From PALSA-243 sp049522755 (GTDB lineage Bacteria > Acidobacteriota > Terriglobia > Bryobacterales > Bryobacteraceae), in contig JBEKNN010000006.1 in NCBI GenBank assembly GCA_049522755.1, positions 1-64,000 on the forward strand: 64,000 nucleotides of DNA. Reading direction: 5' to 3'. The position numbers were made by a program, and so were the translations under genes. The notes beneath the pieces are model-generated. The model was not told where the DNA came from. It did no database searches and saw only the letters and a program-made list of their open reading frames with translations. Positions 34,084-42,120 of this stretch are shown here, piece by piece (position 1 is the stretch's first letter; each line of letters opens with the position of its first letter).

Positions 34084-35016
34084 CTAGCCTTTAGGACTCA
34101 GCAGCCGCATGATTTCCTTCATAGAGGCATGCGACGCGGCGACCTGCTGATCGCCGAAGATATGGGTCTCCAGTTCCAAACGGCCCGTGAAGCCATCACG
34201 CTCGAGTGCGCTCAAGATCGCGGGCCAATCCTGATGCTCCGGATAATCGAGCAGGCTCTTGCCCTTGACGTGCACATTCCAGTTTCGATCTTTGGGAAGC
34301 GATTCGTACCCGTCCGGATAGGGCTTCTCACCAAGCTCCAAACCATTAAGCGAATCCCAATTTATCCCCACATTGCGCGGCAGCAATTTGATAAGCTTCG
34401 CCGTCTCCGCCGTGGTGCCGGCATTCTGTGACGCCTCATTTTCAATAAGCAGCCTTATGCCCTCTTTTTCCGCGACCGCGGACAATGGGTCGATTATTTC
34501 GGCAATGCGCGGGAATAGCGATTCCGGCTCCGCCACCCGCGTAAACGTGAAAATGCGAAGCTGCGTGCAATCGAACGCATGGCAGGCGCGGATACCCAGA
34601 CGAAGGTCCGCCATGCGGTCGTCGAACAGCGCTTTCTCCCGCGCCAGTCGCTTCTCCTTCGCGGCCGGCTCCTCAGGCCTCGAGCGTTTCGGCTCGGTGC
34701 CAGGCAGCCCAAATTTGAGAAACGGAGTGTCCAGGAACGAAATTCCTATGCCAGCATTCTTAAACTCGGCCTTGGCCTGTTGGAGCGCCGGCGGTTCCAG
34801 AGTGTGGTAGGAGATTTTCTTGGCATCATTTGACGGGATGTCCCGCAGCGAAAGCCATTGCATTCCAAACTTATGGGCGAATTCGATTGCCTCCGCCGGC
34901 GAACGCGACACCTCATCGGTAATAGCGCTCACGCGCGAGCTATCTATCCGCCGCGGAGCAGAGGGAGCGGGAAGCGCGGCAGCGATCGTGGCTGCAAGAA
35001 ACGAACGGCGGTCCAA
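34084..35016 (-). CDS. Tat-exported TIM-barrel sugar isomerase/AP-endonuclease-like protein
   Basis: Predicted 310-aa protein from a TTG at 35016 with GGAGG eight bases upstream; the GTG at 35043 is less likely. The start gives a twin-arginine signal (DRRSFLAATIAAALPAPSA). The rest follows the xylose-isomerase-like TIM barrel: EAIEFAHKFGMQWLSLR near residue 45, LLIENEASQNAGTTAET near residue 200 with a probable metal glutamate, NVGINWDSLNGLELG with an aspartate, HVKGKSL, and GRLELETHIFG near the end. Sugar phosphate isomerase/epimerase-like proteins of this kind are often exported in this phylum. Substrate unknown. Confidence 0.82.
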   Translation of the reverse strand: MDRRSFLAATIAAALPAPSAPRRIDSSRVSAITDEVSRSPAEAIEFAHKFGMQWLSLRDIPSNDAKKISYHTLEPPALQQAKAEFKNAGIGISFLDTPFLKFGLPGTEPKRSRPEEPAAKEKRLAREKALFDDRMADLRLGIRACHAFDCTQLRIFTFTRVAEPESLFPRIAEIIDPLSAVAEKEGIRLLIENEASQNAGTTAETAKLIKLLPRNVGINWDSLNGLELGEKPYPDGYESLPKDRNWNVHVKGKSLLDYPEHQDWPAILSALERDGFTGRLELETHIFGDQQVAASHASMKEIMRLLSPKG

Positions 35017-35330
35017 GTTTTTAACCTCCAAGATCCGGCGCACCGGCTAACGGGATTCTCAAGTTGAGTATACACCGAGCGGACCGCATCGCAGCGGCTG
35101 CGTTGGTCGGGCCATTACCACGCCGCCTCACATTTCACCGATTTCCGGCGCGAGGTTCCGATTCGAAAACCCGCGACCAAGCGGCATTAATGGTCTGGCC
35201 GTGGACCTTTGCAGTCTGCACCGACGAGGCCAGCATCGCTCTTGGTTGTCGCCGCGCTGGCCTACTCAGGGTCGGTGGAATCCTTCCAGCTCATCGTTCC
35301 ATCCGCCCCGCTTGATGGCGTTCGGCCCGT
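35017..35330. other. Intergenic region upstream of the broken brnT
   Basis: No gene was recognised in this 314-base stretch between the divergent TIM-barrel gene and the brnT relic. Short frames here show no family signature. Confidence 0.4.
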
Positions 35331-35631
35331 GTGTTATACGTTCTGTATAACAGATCGCGCTTCCAGTGGGATGCGAAGAAGAACCAGTCGAACCAACAGA
35401 AGCACGCTGGCATAGATTTTGAATCTGCGTCGCGCGTATTCGCCGAATCCATGCATGATACTACGTCAGGGCGGCCGCGCGGACGACGTTTTCCCGACTG
35501 CCGAACCGTTTTGCGACGGGCTCGAGGGTAGTTCCGGGATCCTCGGGCCGCGGGTAACAACTACCCGCCGCCTAATCTCGGTTACGGGAAAATCTTCCGC
35601 CTCAAACGCACCTCACACTCTCTCAGCATGA
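35331..35631 (+). pseudogene. brnT: Decayed brnT-type toxin gene
   Basis: From GTG 35331 the frame reads RFQWDAKKNQSNQQKHAGID, then FESASRVFAESMHDTTSGR, the N-terminal half of BrnT toxins (F-x-W-D-x-x-K-x-x-x-N-x-x-K-H pattern). It then runs into unrelated residues and a stop at 35529-35531. The continuation appears in another frame (GRADDVFP, and RRLISVTGK near the end resembling the family's R-I-I-S-A-R), ending at 35631, so at least one frameshift and further changes have destroyed the C-terminal half. No BrnA antitoxin follows. A perfect palindromic operator overlaps the start. Confidence 0.7.
35333..35351. promoter_or_regulatory. Perfect palindrome GTTATAC-N5-GTATAAC at the brnT start
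   Basis: Arms at 35333-35339 and 35345-35351 are exact inverted copies around GTTCT. The site covers the first codons of the brnT relic and looks like a former autoregulatory operator that outlived the toxin. Confidence 0.55.
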
Positions 35632-35764
35632 ATCCAACATCTGCAAGAAACTGAGTCCGGCTGAGGCCGACAACATAGTCTTGGCCGCATCCCCCAAAAC
35701 GGTTAAGCGCGCTCGAACGGGCATCCTGTTGTGGTTGGGCATGACCCAAGGTAGGATCAGGAGG

Positions 35765-37177
35765 ATGAGAATACCCGGGGTTCGACGCACCGCTCTGCTG
35801 AGTCTCGCGGCGGCGTGGGGAGCTTGTGCGCAGGGGCCGCCGATCGATTGGAAGGCGCAGCAGGCCGAGACGCTGGCCCGTTTCCGGGCGCTGGTGCAGA
35901 TCGATTCCTCCAGCCCGGCAGGCAACGAGACGAGGGTGGTCGATTACCTGAAAGGCGCCCTTGCGGAGGCCGGGATTCCGGCGCAGGTCTTTGCGCAGGA
36001 CCTGGCACGCGCGAACCTGGTGGCGCGCATCCCCGGTAACGGGAAGAAGCGGCCCGTGCTGCTGCTGGCGCACACCGACGTGGTCGCCGTGCAGCCCGAG
36101 AAGTGGCCCATGGACCCGTTTGCCGCCATCGTGAAGGACGGCTACGTGTGGGGGCGCGGCACGACGGACGATAAGGACAAGCTGGTCTCGAACCTCATGC
36201 TGATGTTGCTGCTGAAGCGCAGCGGCGTGACGCTGGACCGCGACATTATCTTTCTCGCCGAGTCGGGCGAGGAGAGCGCCACAGAGGCCGGCATCGATTT
36301 CATGGTGGAGAAGCACTTCGATGCCATCGATGCCGAGTTTGCGCTGACCGAGGGCGGCAGCGTAACCATTGAGGGCGGCAAGGCGACCGCCGTCACGGTT
36401 TCCACCACGGAGAAACTTCCGCGCCGGGCGAGGCTGGTGGCGACCGGAACGTCGGGCCACGGCTCCATTCCGCGCCTCGACAACGCGGTTGTGCACCTGA
36501 GCGCGGCGGTGGCGAAGGTGTCGGCCTGGGTGACGCCGCTCAGTCTGAACGATACCACTCGCGCGTACTTTGAGCGGCTGGCCGCGATTTCGCCGCCTGT
36601 CCGCGCGGCGCGCTTCCGGGCGCTGCTGAATCCGCAGCATCCGGCGTCGGTGGAGCGGTATCTGGCGGCCAATGAGCAGCAGCGTTATTCCATGCTGCGG
36701 ACTTCAGTGGTCCCGACGATCATTAAAGGCGGCTTTCAAGCCAACGTGATTCCGTCCGAAGCTGAAGCTACGCTCGATATACGCATGACGCCGGGCGAGG
36801 ACGCCGCGAAGTTCTTCGAAGCGATGGCGAAAGTGATTGACGATCCGTCGGTGAAGATCGTACCCACTACTTCGGCGAAGCGGCCGGCGGGACCGCCATC
36901 CGGGCTGAATACGGATATGTTTCGCGCGCTGGAAGCGGTGAGCAAACAGATGTATCCCGGTGCGGCCACGCTGCCGATGATGATGACGGGCGCGACGGAT
37001 ATGGCGGAGCTTCGCGCGAAGGGGATGCAGTGTTACGGGATCGGCCCGGAGAGCACCGACGAGGAGTTCGCCGCGCACGGGTGGCACAGCGATGTGGAGC
37101 GAGCCACGGCGGCGTCTATCTATAAGCTGGCCGAGTTCACGTGGAAGGCGGTGATGGAGGTTGCGGCGCCGAGATGA
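35765..37177 (+). CDS. Exported M20-family zinc peptidase
   Basis: Predicted 470-aa protein; the ATG at 35765, near AGGAGG, opens a signal peptide (MRIPGVRRTALLSLAAAWGA). All M20 metal and catalytic positions are present: LLLAHTDVVAVQPEKW (histidine and aspartate), GRGTTDDKDK (bridging aspartate), FLAESGEESATEAG (catalytic glutamate and metal ligand) and the C-terminal AAHGWHSDVE histidine. A dimerisation lid domain lies around residues 210-350 (ARLVATGTSGHGSIP). It probably removes residues from peptides or acyl groups from amino acids outside the cytoplasm. A useful contrast to the M20-like gene at 49917, which lacks these ligands. Confidence 0.9.
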   Translation: MRIPGVRRTALLSLAAAWGACAQGPPIDWKAQQAETLARFRALVQIDSSSPAGNETRVVDYLKGALAEAGIPAQVFAQDLARANLVARIPGNGKKRPVLLLAHTDVVAVQPEKWPMDPFAAIVKDGYVWGRGTTDDKDKLVSNLMLMLLLKRSGVTLDRDIIFLAESGEESATEAGIDFMVEKHFDAIDAEFALTEGGSVTIEGGKATAVTVSTTEKLPRRARLVATGTSGHGSIPRLDNAVVHLSAAVAKVSAWVTPLSLNDTTRAYFERLAAISPPVRAARFRALLNPQHPASVERYLAANEQQRYSMLRTSVVPTIIKGGFQANVIPSEAEATLDIRMTPGEDAAKFFEAMAKVIDDPSVKIVPTTSAKRPAGPPSGLNTDMFRALEAVSKQMYPGAATLPMMMTGATDMAELRAKGMQCYGIGPESTDEEFAAHGWHSDVERATAASIYKLAEFTWKAVMEVAAPR

Positions 37178-37220
37178 ACCAATCCGGAAACGGCGCGCCG
37201 CGTGGCTGGGGCTATCTGCT

Positions 37221-37261
37221 TGTGGGGCAGGATGGCATCCTGCGCGGCGGTTGGCAACCGC
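37221..37261. repeat. REP-like double hairpin
   Basis: TGTGGGGC then GCAGGAT-ggc-ATCCTGC, then GCGGTT-ggc-AACCGC. It lies between the convergent M20 and DUF1906-like genes. The first eleven bases equal the hemW copy, while the stem differs but still pairs. Confidence 0.7.
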
Positions 37262-37284
37262 ATACTAGCAGCCTGTAGCAGGAT

Positions 37285-38202
37285 TCAGCTGCCATTGCCG
37301 ACTGCGGCGGAAACTGCTTTGGCCGCGGCGAAGGCCACGTTCTCGTCGATGTTGATGGTGACGCTGCCGAAGGTCTTTTCCTGGTCGAAGGCGCCCTGCC
37401 ACATCGTCGCGAACGGAATGCCGGAGTCGGTGGGCTGGCTGACGCCGGGCGTGAAATCGGTGCCGCTACCGGTCACCCAAAACTGCAGATCCGCGCTTGC
37501 CGGCGCTGTCTTCGCTTTGAGTTCCACTGCATTTCGCATATGGCAGTAGATGGCGGGCAGGTAGTCTTTCCCCGCAAACTCGCTCAGCCACGCATTCACA
37601 TAATCGATCATGTTCGCGGGAATCTGATCCATCGGTTCCACGTCCAGATACACCGCGCTGCCGGCGGGGAAGCCTTCGGACTGCATTTTCGCCAAAGCGT
37701 CCGCGCCGTGCTCGCGACCGCCGGCGGCATCGGGGGCTACGCTCGATCCGGGCCCTTGGGCTTGTCGTCCCACGTAGATCGCGACCGTGTCCCATCCCAT
37801 GGTTAGTAATGCCTCGCGCTTGCCCATCCAGGACGCGTTGGGATGAGCGGGAGATGCCAGATAATAACCGACGAAGCCATAGGGCGAGAGTTGCTTCCAC
37901 GCCTGCATCTGCGCCTCGCCGGGGTAAAACGCAGTATCAAAACCGGTGCGAACTGCGCCGGTTTCCACGGGCGGTCCGGGGGGCGCAGCTTTAGCGATCA
38001 GACTCGCCCAGGTTGCCGGGCCGGCGACGCCATCCACGACCAAGGGATTTCCCGAGGCGTCCACATTTTGAGCCTGGAAAGTTTTCACGGCGGCGCTGGT
38101 TTCGGGACCGAGGATGCCGTCTGCCGAAACGTCGAAGCCGAGGTCCGCGAGGCGCTGCTGAAGATCTTTCACGTCCTCGGAATCGGAGATGGGAAACTGC
38201 AT
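37285..38202 (-). CDS. Peptidoglycan-binding plus DUF1906-like (glycoside hydrolase-like) protein
   Basis: Predicted 305-aa protein from the ATG at 38202, preceded by GAGGAGGGC. Residues about 5-70 form a peptidoglycan-binding type 1 domain (DVKDLQQRLADLGFDVSADG, GPETSAAVKTFQ, DGVAGPATWASL). The remainder resembles the DUF1906/Rv2525c glycoside-hydrolase-like TIM barrel: GFDTAFYPGEAQM, GFVGYYLASPAHP, DTVAIYVGRQA, AVYLDVEPMD, YLPAIYCH and DENVAF near the end. No signal peptide is evident, so how it reaches the wall is unclear. Enzyme activity is inferred only from fold. Confidence 0.8.
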   Translation of the reverse strand: MQFPISDSEDVKDLQQRLADLGFDVSADGILGPETSAAVKTFQAQNVDASGNPLVVDGVAGPATWASLIAKAAPPGPPVETGAVRTGFDTAFYPGEAQMQAWKQLSPYGFVGYYLASPAHPNASWMGKREALLTMGWDTVAIYVGRQAQGPGSSVAPDAAGGREHGADALAKMQSEGFPAGSAVYLDVEPMDQIPANMIDYVNAWLSEFAGKDYLPAIYCHMRNAVELKAKTAPASADLQFWVTGSGTDFTPGVSQPTDSGIPFATMWQGAFDQEKTFGSVTINIDENVAFAAAKAVSAAVGNGS

Positions 38203-38262
38203 TGAAGTGTGCCCTCCTCTAGTCGCGGCTCGACAGCTTCTCAAGCTATCACGCTCGCCGAA

Positions 38263-38964
38263 TCATTTACGCTGGCGTAGTGACGTCAAGATCCAGAACG
38301 ACCCGACGCTGACCGCGGTGACTATGAAGAATACCGCCAGTTTCAGAGTGATGGCAAAGCCGAGGATCGCGGCCGCGAATCCCCAGTACCAAGCCTCGGC
38401 TTTGAACCCCGCGGTCCAATTGGGTTGGCGTGCGGTGGAAGGAACGCGGGGCCGCAACGCAGGCAAGAGACGCGGGACGCGGCTGAGGTAGGCACTGTAG
38501 CGCTCCCCCTGGCTTGCGGAGAGTTCGGCCTCTTCGCGAAAAATCAGCCGGTAACAGAACACGATCATGGCTGCCGCGCAGACAGCCAGGCCGGTCCGGC
38601 TCATCATAGCCCCCATGGCGATCGCCATCAGAATATTAGCGAAGTACAGCGGGTTGCGCACGTGCCGGTAGGGTCCATCGGCGACCAGCGAGGCGGTCTT
38701 CACTTCGGATGCATAAACTACGCCGGCGTTGAGGTACGCAGAGGCCCAGGTGCGGACCAGAGCCGCGACGGCGAGTACGAGGGCGGCAAACGCGAACAGA
38801 AGGCGCGCTAACAGATCGGGGTCCATGTTCAATTTTGGGCCGAACCAGTTCGCGATAATCGCTGTGGCATTCTCGTGGTCGAGAGAGTACAGCGCGAAGG
38901 GGACGCCAATGATCAGGCCGAAGATGACTGCCCGGTTCGCGAACTCCCAGCCCGTGGCTTGCAT
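38263..38964 (-). CDS. Membrane methyltransferase of the ICMT/PEMT type
   Basis: Predicted 233-aa integral membrane protein starting at the ATG at 38964 (MQATGWEFANRAVIFGLIIG). About five hydrophobic helices are visible. The SAM-binding signature is GPYRHVRNPLYFANILMAI, with the R-H-P/R-N-P-x-Y type motif, followed by FREEAELSASQGERYSAYLS, a conserved end of isoprenylcysteine carboxyl methyltransferase-like proteins. In bacteria these often methylate lipids or small molecules; substrate unknown. No clear ribosome site precedes the start, so its exact position is uncertain. Confidence 0.8.
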   Translation of the reverse strand: MQATGWEFANRAVIFGLIIGVPFALYSLDHENATAIIANWFGPKLNMDPDLLARLLFAFAALVLAVAALVRTWASAYLNAGVVYASEVKTASLVADGPYRHVRNPLYFANILMAIAMGAMMSRTGLAVCAAAMIVFCYRLIFREEAELSASQGERYSAYLSRVPRLLPALRPRVPSTARQPNWTAGFKAEAWYWGFAAAILGFAITLKLAVFFIVTAVSVGSFWILTSLRQRK

Positions 38965-39019
38965 GGAAGGAGGATAACATTCGCCGGCCTGATGAGAGCT
39001 TCGTTCCCGGAGCGACGTA

Positions 39020-39045
39020 CAGGCGAGCATCCTACTGCTCGCCTG
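39020..39045. repeat. Perfect hairpin CAGGCGAGC-N8-GCTCGCCTG
   Basis: Nine-base stem with loop ATCCTACT, preceded by GTA. It could be a further REP-like unit or a stand-alone hairpin. Confidence 0.5.
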
Positions 39046-39241
39046 CCGCTACAGAGAGTTAATGCGCACTCGCCGCGCTAAGGCCGCGAAGGCACATTTT
39101 TCCTAATGATTTCCGCCACCGCCCGCATGCGCGACGCGTCCGCGGTTGTCTTCGCCGAGGCAGCGTCCTTATCGAGGTGTTTTCGTGGCCGGTCACCGCA
39201 TGGATCGCTCCGAAGCTCTGAAGCGTCTTGAAACGCAAGCT

Positions 39242-39271
39242 GGTTATGAAATAAAATAACCTTCGAAGGTT
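39242..39271. promoter_or_regulatory. Overlapping palindromes upstream of the sensor kinase gene
   Basis: GGTTAT-N8-ATAACC (39242-39261) overlaps the perfect 14-bp palindrome AACCTTCGAAGGTT (39258-39271). They lie about 70 bases before the kinase start and may be regulator-binding sites. Confidence 0.5.
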
Positions 39272-39337
39272 CCTTCCTAAACCAAATCGATTATTTGACA
39301 GCTTCCCCGGCACGCCACGTCTATGTAGGTGCGAATC

Positions 39338-41296
39338 ATGAAATCGGCGGCCCATCGACGGCGCGAGATTCTTTCCGGGCTGTTTGTGTGCGCGCTATTC
39401 GCCTTATGCGTGGTTCTCGGCATCCTGCAATACCGCTGGATCACGGAGGTCAACGTGACCGCCCGCGACCGCTTGCAGGAAGAGCTGCAACGCAGCCTCA
39501 TGCGCCTCAGCCGGGATTTCGATTCCGAAATTGCTTCCAGTTGCGCCGCTCTCACTCCCGTGGATGTGGAGGCCGGTCCGCAGTTATTGCAGAATGAAGT
39601 CGCGGAGCGCTACACGCAGTGGAAGAAGAGCGCTCGCCACGGTCGCATCTTCGATCGCATAGCTATCGCCATCCCGAAGAGAACTACCATCGAGCTGCGC
39701 TCTCTCGATCTCGACCGGGGCGTGTTGGAGACGGTGGAATGGCCCCCGGCGTGGGATGCGATGAGAGACCGGTTACAAGCGAACCTCTCGGTTGGGCAGC
39801 CGCCGGAGGATGGCGCGGAGCCTCGACCCGGCCAGCAGGCGGAGCGGCGGCCGCCACCGCCGTCCGGCGATCACGGAGGCGGCGACCCTGGGGACAATCA
39901 TGGGGACGGCAACCGCGGTGACCATGGCGGCGATGGACTTCTGTTCGAGGAGCCGCTGTTCGCGCCTGACCCAGGTTCCACTAGCCACGGCGGCCATCGG
40001 CCCCGTCCTTTCGACCACAGGGAGGCCGGCTGGCTCATCTTCGATTTGAATCTCGCTTACCTTCGCGACGTCATATTGCCGGACGTTTTGCAGCGCGACC
40101 TGGGCACTGCCGACGGCCTCGATTATCAGGTCGAGGTGGTCGCCAAGGCCGATCCTTCGTCGGTAATCTATCAATCCGACCCCGGCCAGTCTCAAGACAT
40201 CGAAGCCAATGCCGACGCTTCCGTCAGTCTCTTCGATCCGCAGAATAATCTGGGATTCCGCCGCGCGGGTCCACAGGGTATGCGTGGACCCGCTTCCGGC
40301 CCAGGGCCCGGCGGGCGTGGCCCTGGGCCGGGTCCGGGCGCTGGGCCGGCGTACGAGTCGGGACGCTGGCGAATGTTCGTGCGCCATCGCGCCGGGTCGC
40401 TGGAAGCCGTCGTGGCGCAATCGCGCCTCCGCAACCTGGCGGTTACAGGGGGCGTCCTCCTGTTGATTCTCGCCACCGGCGCCGCGCTGATTCGCTACAC
40501 GCGGCGCGCCCAACAGCTGGCGGACCTGCAGATGGATTTCGTGACCGGAGTCTCCCATGAATTGCGTACGCCGCTCACCGTGATCCACACCGCAGCTTAC
40601 AACCTGCAAGGCAAGCTGGCCAACAACCCCGCCCAGGTGGAAAGATACGGCGCGCTGATTCAGCGGGAAAGCGGCAGACTCGGGGAATTGCTGGAGCAGG
40701 TCTTGCAATTCGCCAGCGCCAGTTCGGGGCGCGCGATTCGGGAGCGCGAACCGCTCTCGGTGGCAGCCATCATAGACGAAACCCTGGACCTCAGCCGGGC
40801 GGTGATCGAAGACGCTCACTGCGTGGTGGAAAAGATGGTCGATCCCGATCTTCCTCCGGTGCTCGGCGATGCCCGGGCGCTCCGCCAGGTTATCGAGAAC
40901 CTGATCGGCAACGCCGCCAAGTATGGGGCATATGGATCGCTTCCCGGATCGGCGCACGGGTCGGCGCATGGGTCGGCGAATGGGCCACCCCGGGGCAACA
41001 ACTGGATCGGTATATTCGCCTCGAAGACAACCGGCAATTCTCCGGCGGCCGTCGAGATTCGCGTCGCCGATCGCGGACCCGGTATTCCGGCGGACGAGCA
41101 GGAACACATTTTCGAACCGTTTTTCCGCGGCGCGCGCGCCGTTCAGGACCAGATTCATGGAACGGGACTGGGGCTAAGTCTCGTCAAGAAGATCGTGGAA
41201 GCGCACGGCGGCAGCATCCAGGTGAAAAGCGAGCCGATGAAGGGCGCCGAGTTCATTGTGCGCCTCCCCGCCGCTTCCGGTGGTGTTGCCGGATGA
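39338..41296 (+). CDS. Membrane sensor histidine kinase with low-complexity sensor region
   Basis: Predicted 652-aa kinase from the ATG at 39338, after TAGGTG. Two membrane helices flank a periplasmic region: FVCALFALCVVLGILQY near residue 20 and VTGGVLLLILATGAALI near 380. The periplasmic part contains Gly/His/Asp-rich and Gly/Pro-rich stretches (GDHGGGDPGDNHGDGNRG near residue 180; a GPGPGGRGPGPGPG run near 335). The kinase core has the phospho-acceptor VSHELRTPLTV near 406, the N box IENLIGNAAKYG, DRGPGIPADE and GTGLGLSLVKKI. An insert of repeated GSAHGSAHGSANG sits just after the N box. It overlaps its response regulator (ATGA). Signal unknown. Confidence 0.9.
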   Translation: MKSAAHRRREILSGLFVCALFALCVVLGILQYRWITEVNVTARDRLQEELQRSLMRLSRDFDSEIASSCAALTPVDVEAGPQLLQNEVAERYTQWKKSARHGRIFDRIAIAIPKRTTIELRSLDLDRGVLETVEWPPAWDAMRDRLQANLSVGQPPEDGAEPRPGQQAERRPPPPSGDHGGGDPGDNHGDGNRGDHGGDGLLFEEPLFAPDPGSTSHGGHRPRPFDHREAGWLIFDLNLAYLRDVILPDVLQRDLGTADGLDYQVEVVAKADPSSVIYQSDPGQSQDIEANADASVSLFDPQNNLGFRRAGPQGMRGPASGPGPGGRGPGPGPGAGPAYESGRWRMFVRHRAGSLEAVVAQSRLRNLAVTGGVLLLILATGAALIRYTRRAQQLADLQMDFVTGVSHELRTPLTVIHTAAYNLQGKLANNPAQVERYGALIQRESGRLGELLEQVLQFASASSGRAIREREPLSVAAIIDETLDLSRAVIEDAHCVVEKMVDPDLPPVLGDARALRQVIENLIGNAAKYGAYGSLPGSAHGSAHGSANGPPRGNNWIGIFASKTTGNSPAAVEIRVADRGPGIPADEQEHIFEPFFRGARAVQDQIHGTGLGLSLVKKIVEAHGGSIQVKSEPMKGAEFIVRLPAASGGVAG

Positions 41297-41979
41297 GCTC
41301 TCGCATACTTCTGGTGGAGGATGAGCCCGGTCTCGTCCTAACCCTCACCGATCTTCTCAGCGCGGAAGGATACGCCGTGGAGAGCGCTACTGACGGCCCG
41401 GCGGGACTCGCCATGGCGCTTAATGAGCGCTTCGACCTGATCGTGCTCGACATCATGCTGCCGGGCAAGAACGGATTGGAGATCTGCCGCGAGCTTCGCC
41501 GGCAGGGAAGAGACGTGGCGATTCTGGCGCTCACCGCCAAATCGCAATTGACCGACCGCGTAGTGGGCCTCAAGCTGGGCGCCGACGATTACATGGCGAA
41601 GCCATTTGAGCCACCGGAGCTGGTGGCGAGAATCGAGGCCCTCTTACGTCGTGTGAAGAGAGAACGGCTGACGCCGGTTATCCGTTTTGAGTTCGGCAGC
41701 GTGGAAATCGATTTCGAAAAGGGCACCGCCCGGAAAGCGGGTGCGCCCGTCGGTTTGGCGGGCAAGGAGCTGGATCTGCTTCGCTATCTCATCAATCACC
41801 GCGGCTCTGTAGTGCCGCGCGAAGAGTTGCTGCAAGCAGTCTGGGAATATCAACCAGGGGTCTCTTCGAGGACCATCGACGTACACGTCGCGTGGCTGCG
41901 CCAGAAGTTGGAAGACAACCCGCAATACCCGCAGTACATCCACACGGTCCGCGGCGTAGGCTACCGTTTCTCGGCGTGA
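41293..41979 (+). CDS. OmpR/PhoB-family response regulator
   Basis: Predicted 228-aa transcription regulator. The receiver domain shows ILLVEDEPG with the acidic pocket, the phospho-accepting aspartate near residue 53 in LIVLDIMLPGKNG, a threonine in ILALTAKS, and the lysine in YMAKPFEPPEL. The C-terminal winged helix ends in SSRTIDVHVAWLRQKLEDNP and VRGVGYRFSA, typical of the OmpR/PhoB type. The gene overlaps the kinase gene by four bases, so the two form a co-translated two-component system. The palindromes at 39242-39271 upstream of the kinase are candidate targets. A REP-like element begins right after its stop. Confidence 0.93.
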   Translation: MSSRILLVEDEPGLVLTLTDLLSAEGYAVESATDGPAGLAMALNERFDLIVLDIMLPGKNGLEICRELRRQGRDVAILALTAKSQLTDRVVGLKLGADDYMAKPFEPPELVARIEALLRRVKRERLTPVIRFEFGSVEIDFEKGTARKAGAPVGLAGKELDLLRYLINHRGSVVPREELLQAVWEYQPGVSSRTIDVHVAWLRQKLEDNPQYPQYIHTVRGVGYRFSA

Positions 41980-42120
41980 GTGGGATAGGCCTCCCGGCCT
42001 GTCGTTTCCGACGGTTCAGCGCGTTGCCGGCTCGCGAGTAGCGCCGGCGGTCCTTGCCGCCGGTTCTTCTTCGTTCATGCACTCAGCCCGCGGCTGGACA
42101 GGCCAGGAGGCCTGTCCTAC
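41980..42120. repeat. Inverted pair of REP-like hairpins filling a convergent gap
   Basis: Left unit GTGGGATAGGCC-tccc-GGCCTGTC starts at the base after the response-regulator stop. The right unit, read on the minus strand, is GTAGGACAGGCC-tcct-GGCCTGTC followed by CAGCC-gcg-GGCTG, and its TAG is the stop codon of the S53 peptidase gene. The 24-bp ends match with three differences. A CCGGCGG/CCGCCGG palindrome lies between. Confidence 0.75.

Larger units (their letters stand above)
38965..39337. other. Intergenic region upstream of the two-component system
   Basis: This 373-base gap holds a perfect 9-bp hairpin at 39020-39045 and two palindromes at 39242-39271. A protein-like stretch on the minus strand between about 39075 and 39180 has no start or family signature. 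No other gene seen. Confidence 0.5.

Noticed and set aside
39075..39180. A minus-strand stretch (DAASAKTTADASRMRAVAEI) that looks coding
   Set aside because: No start codon, ribosome site or family match that I can defend.
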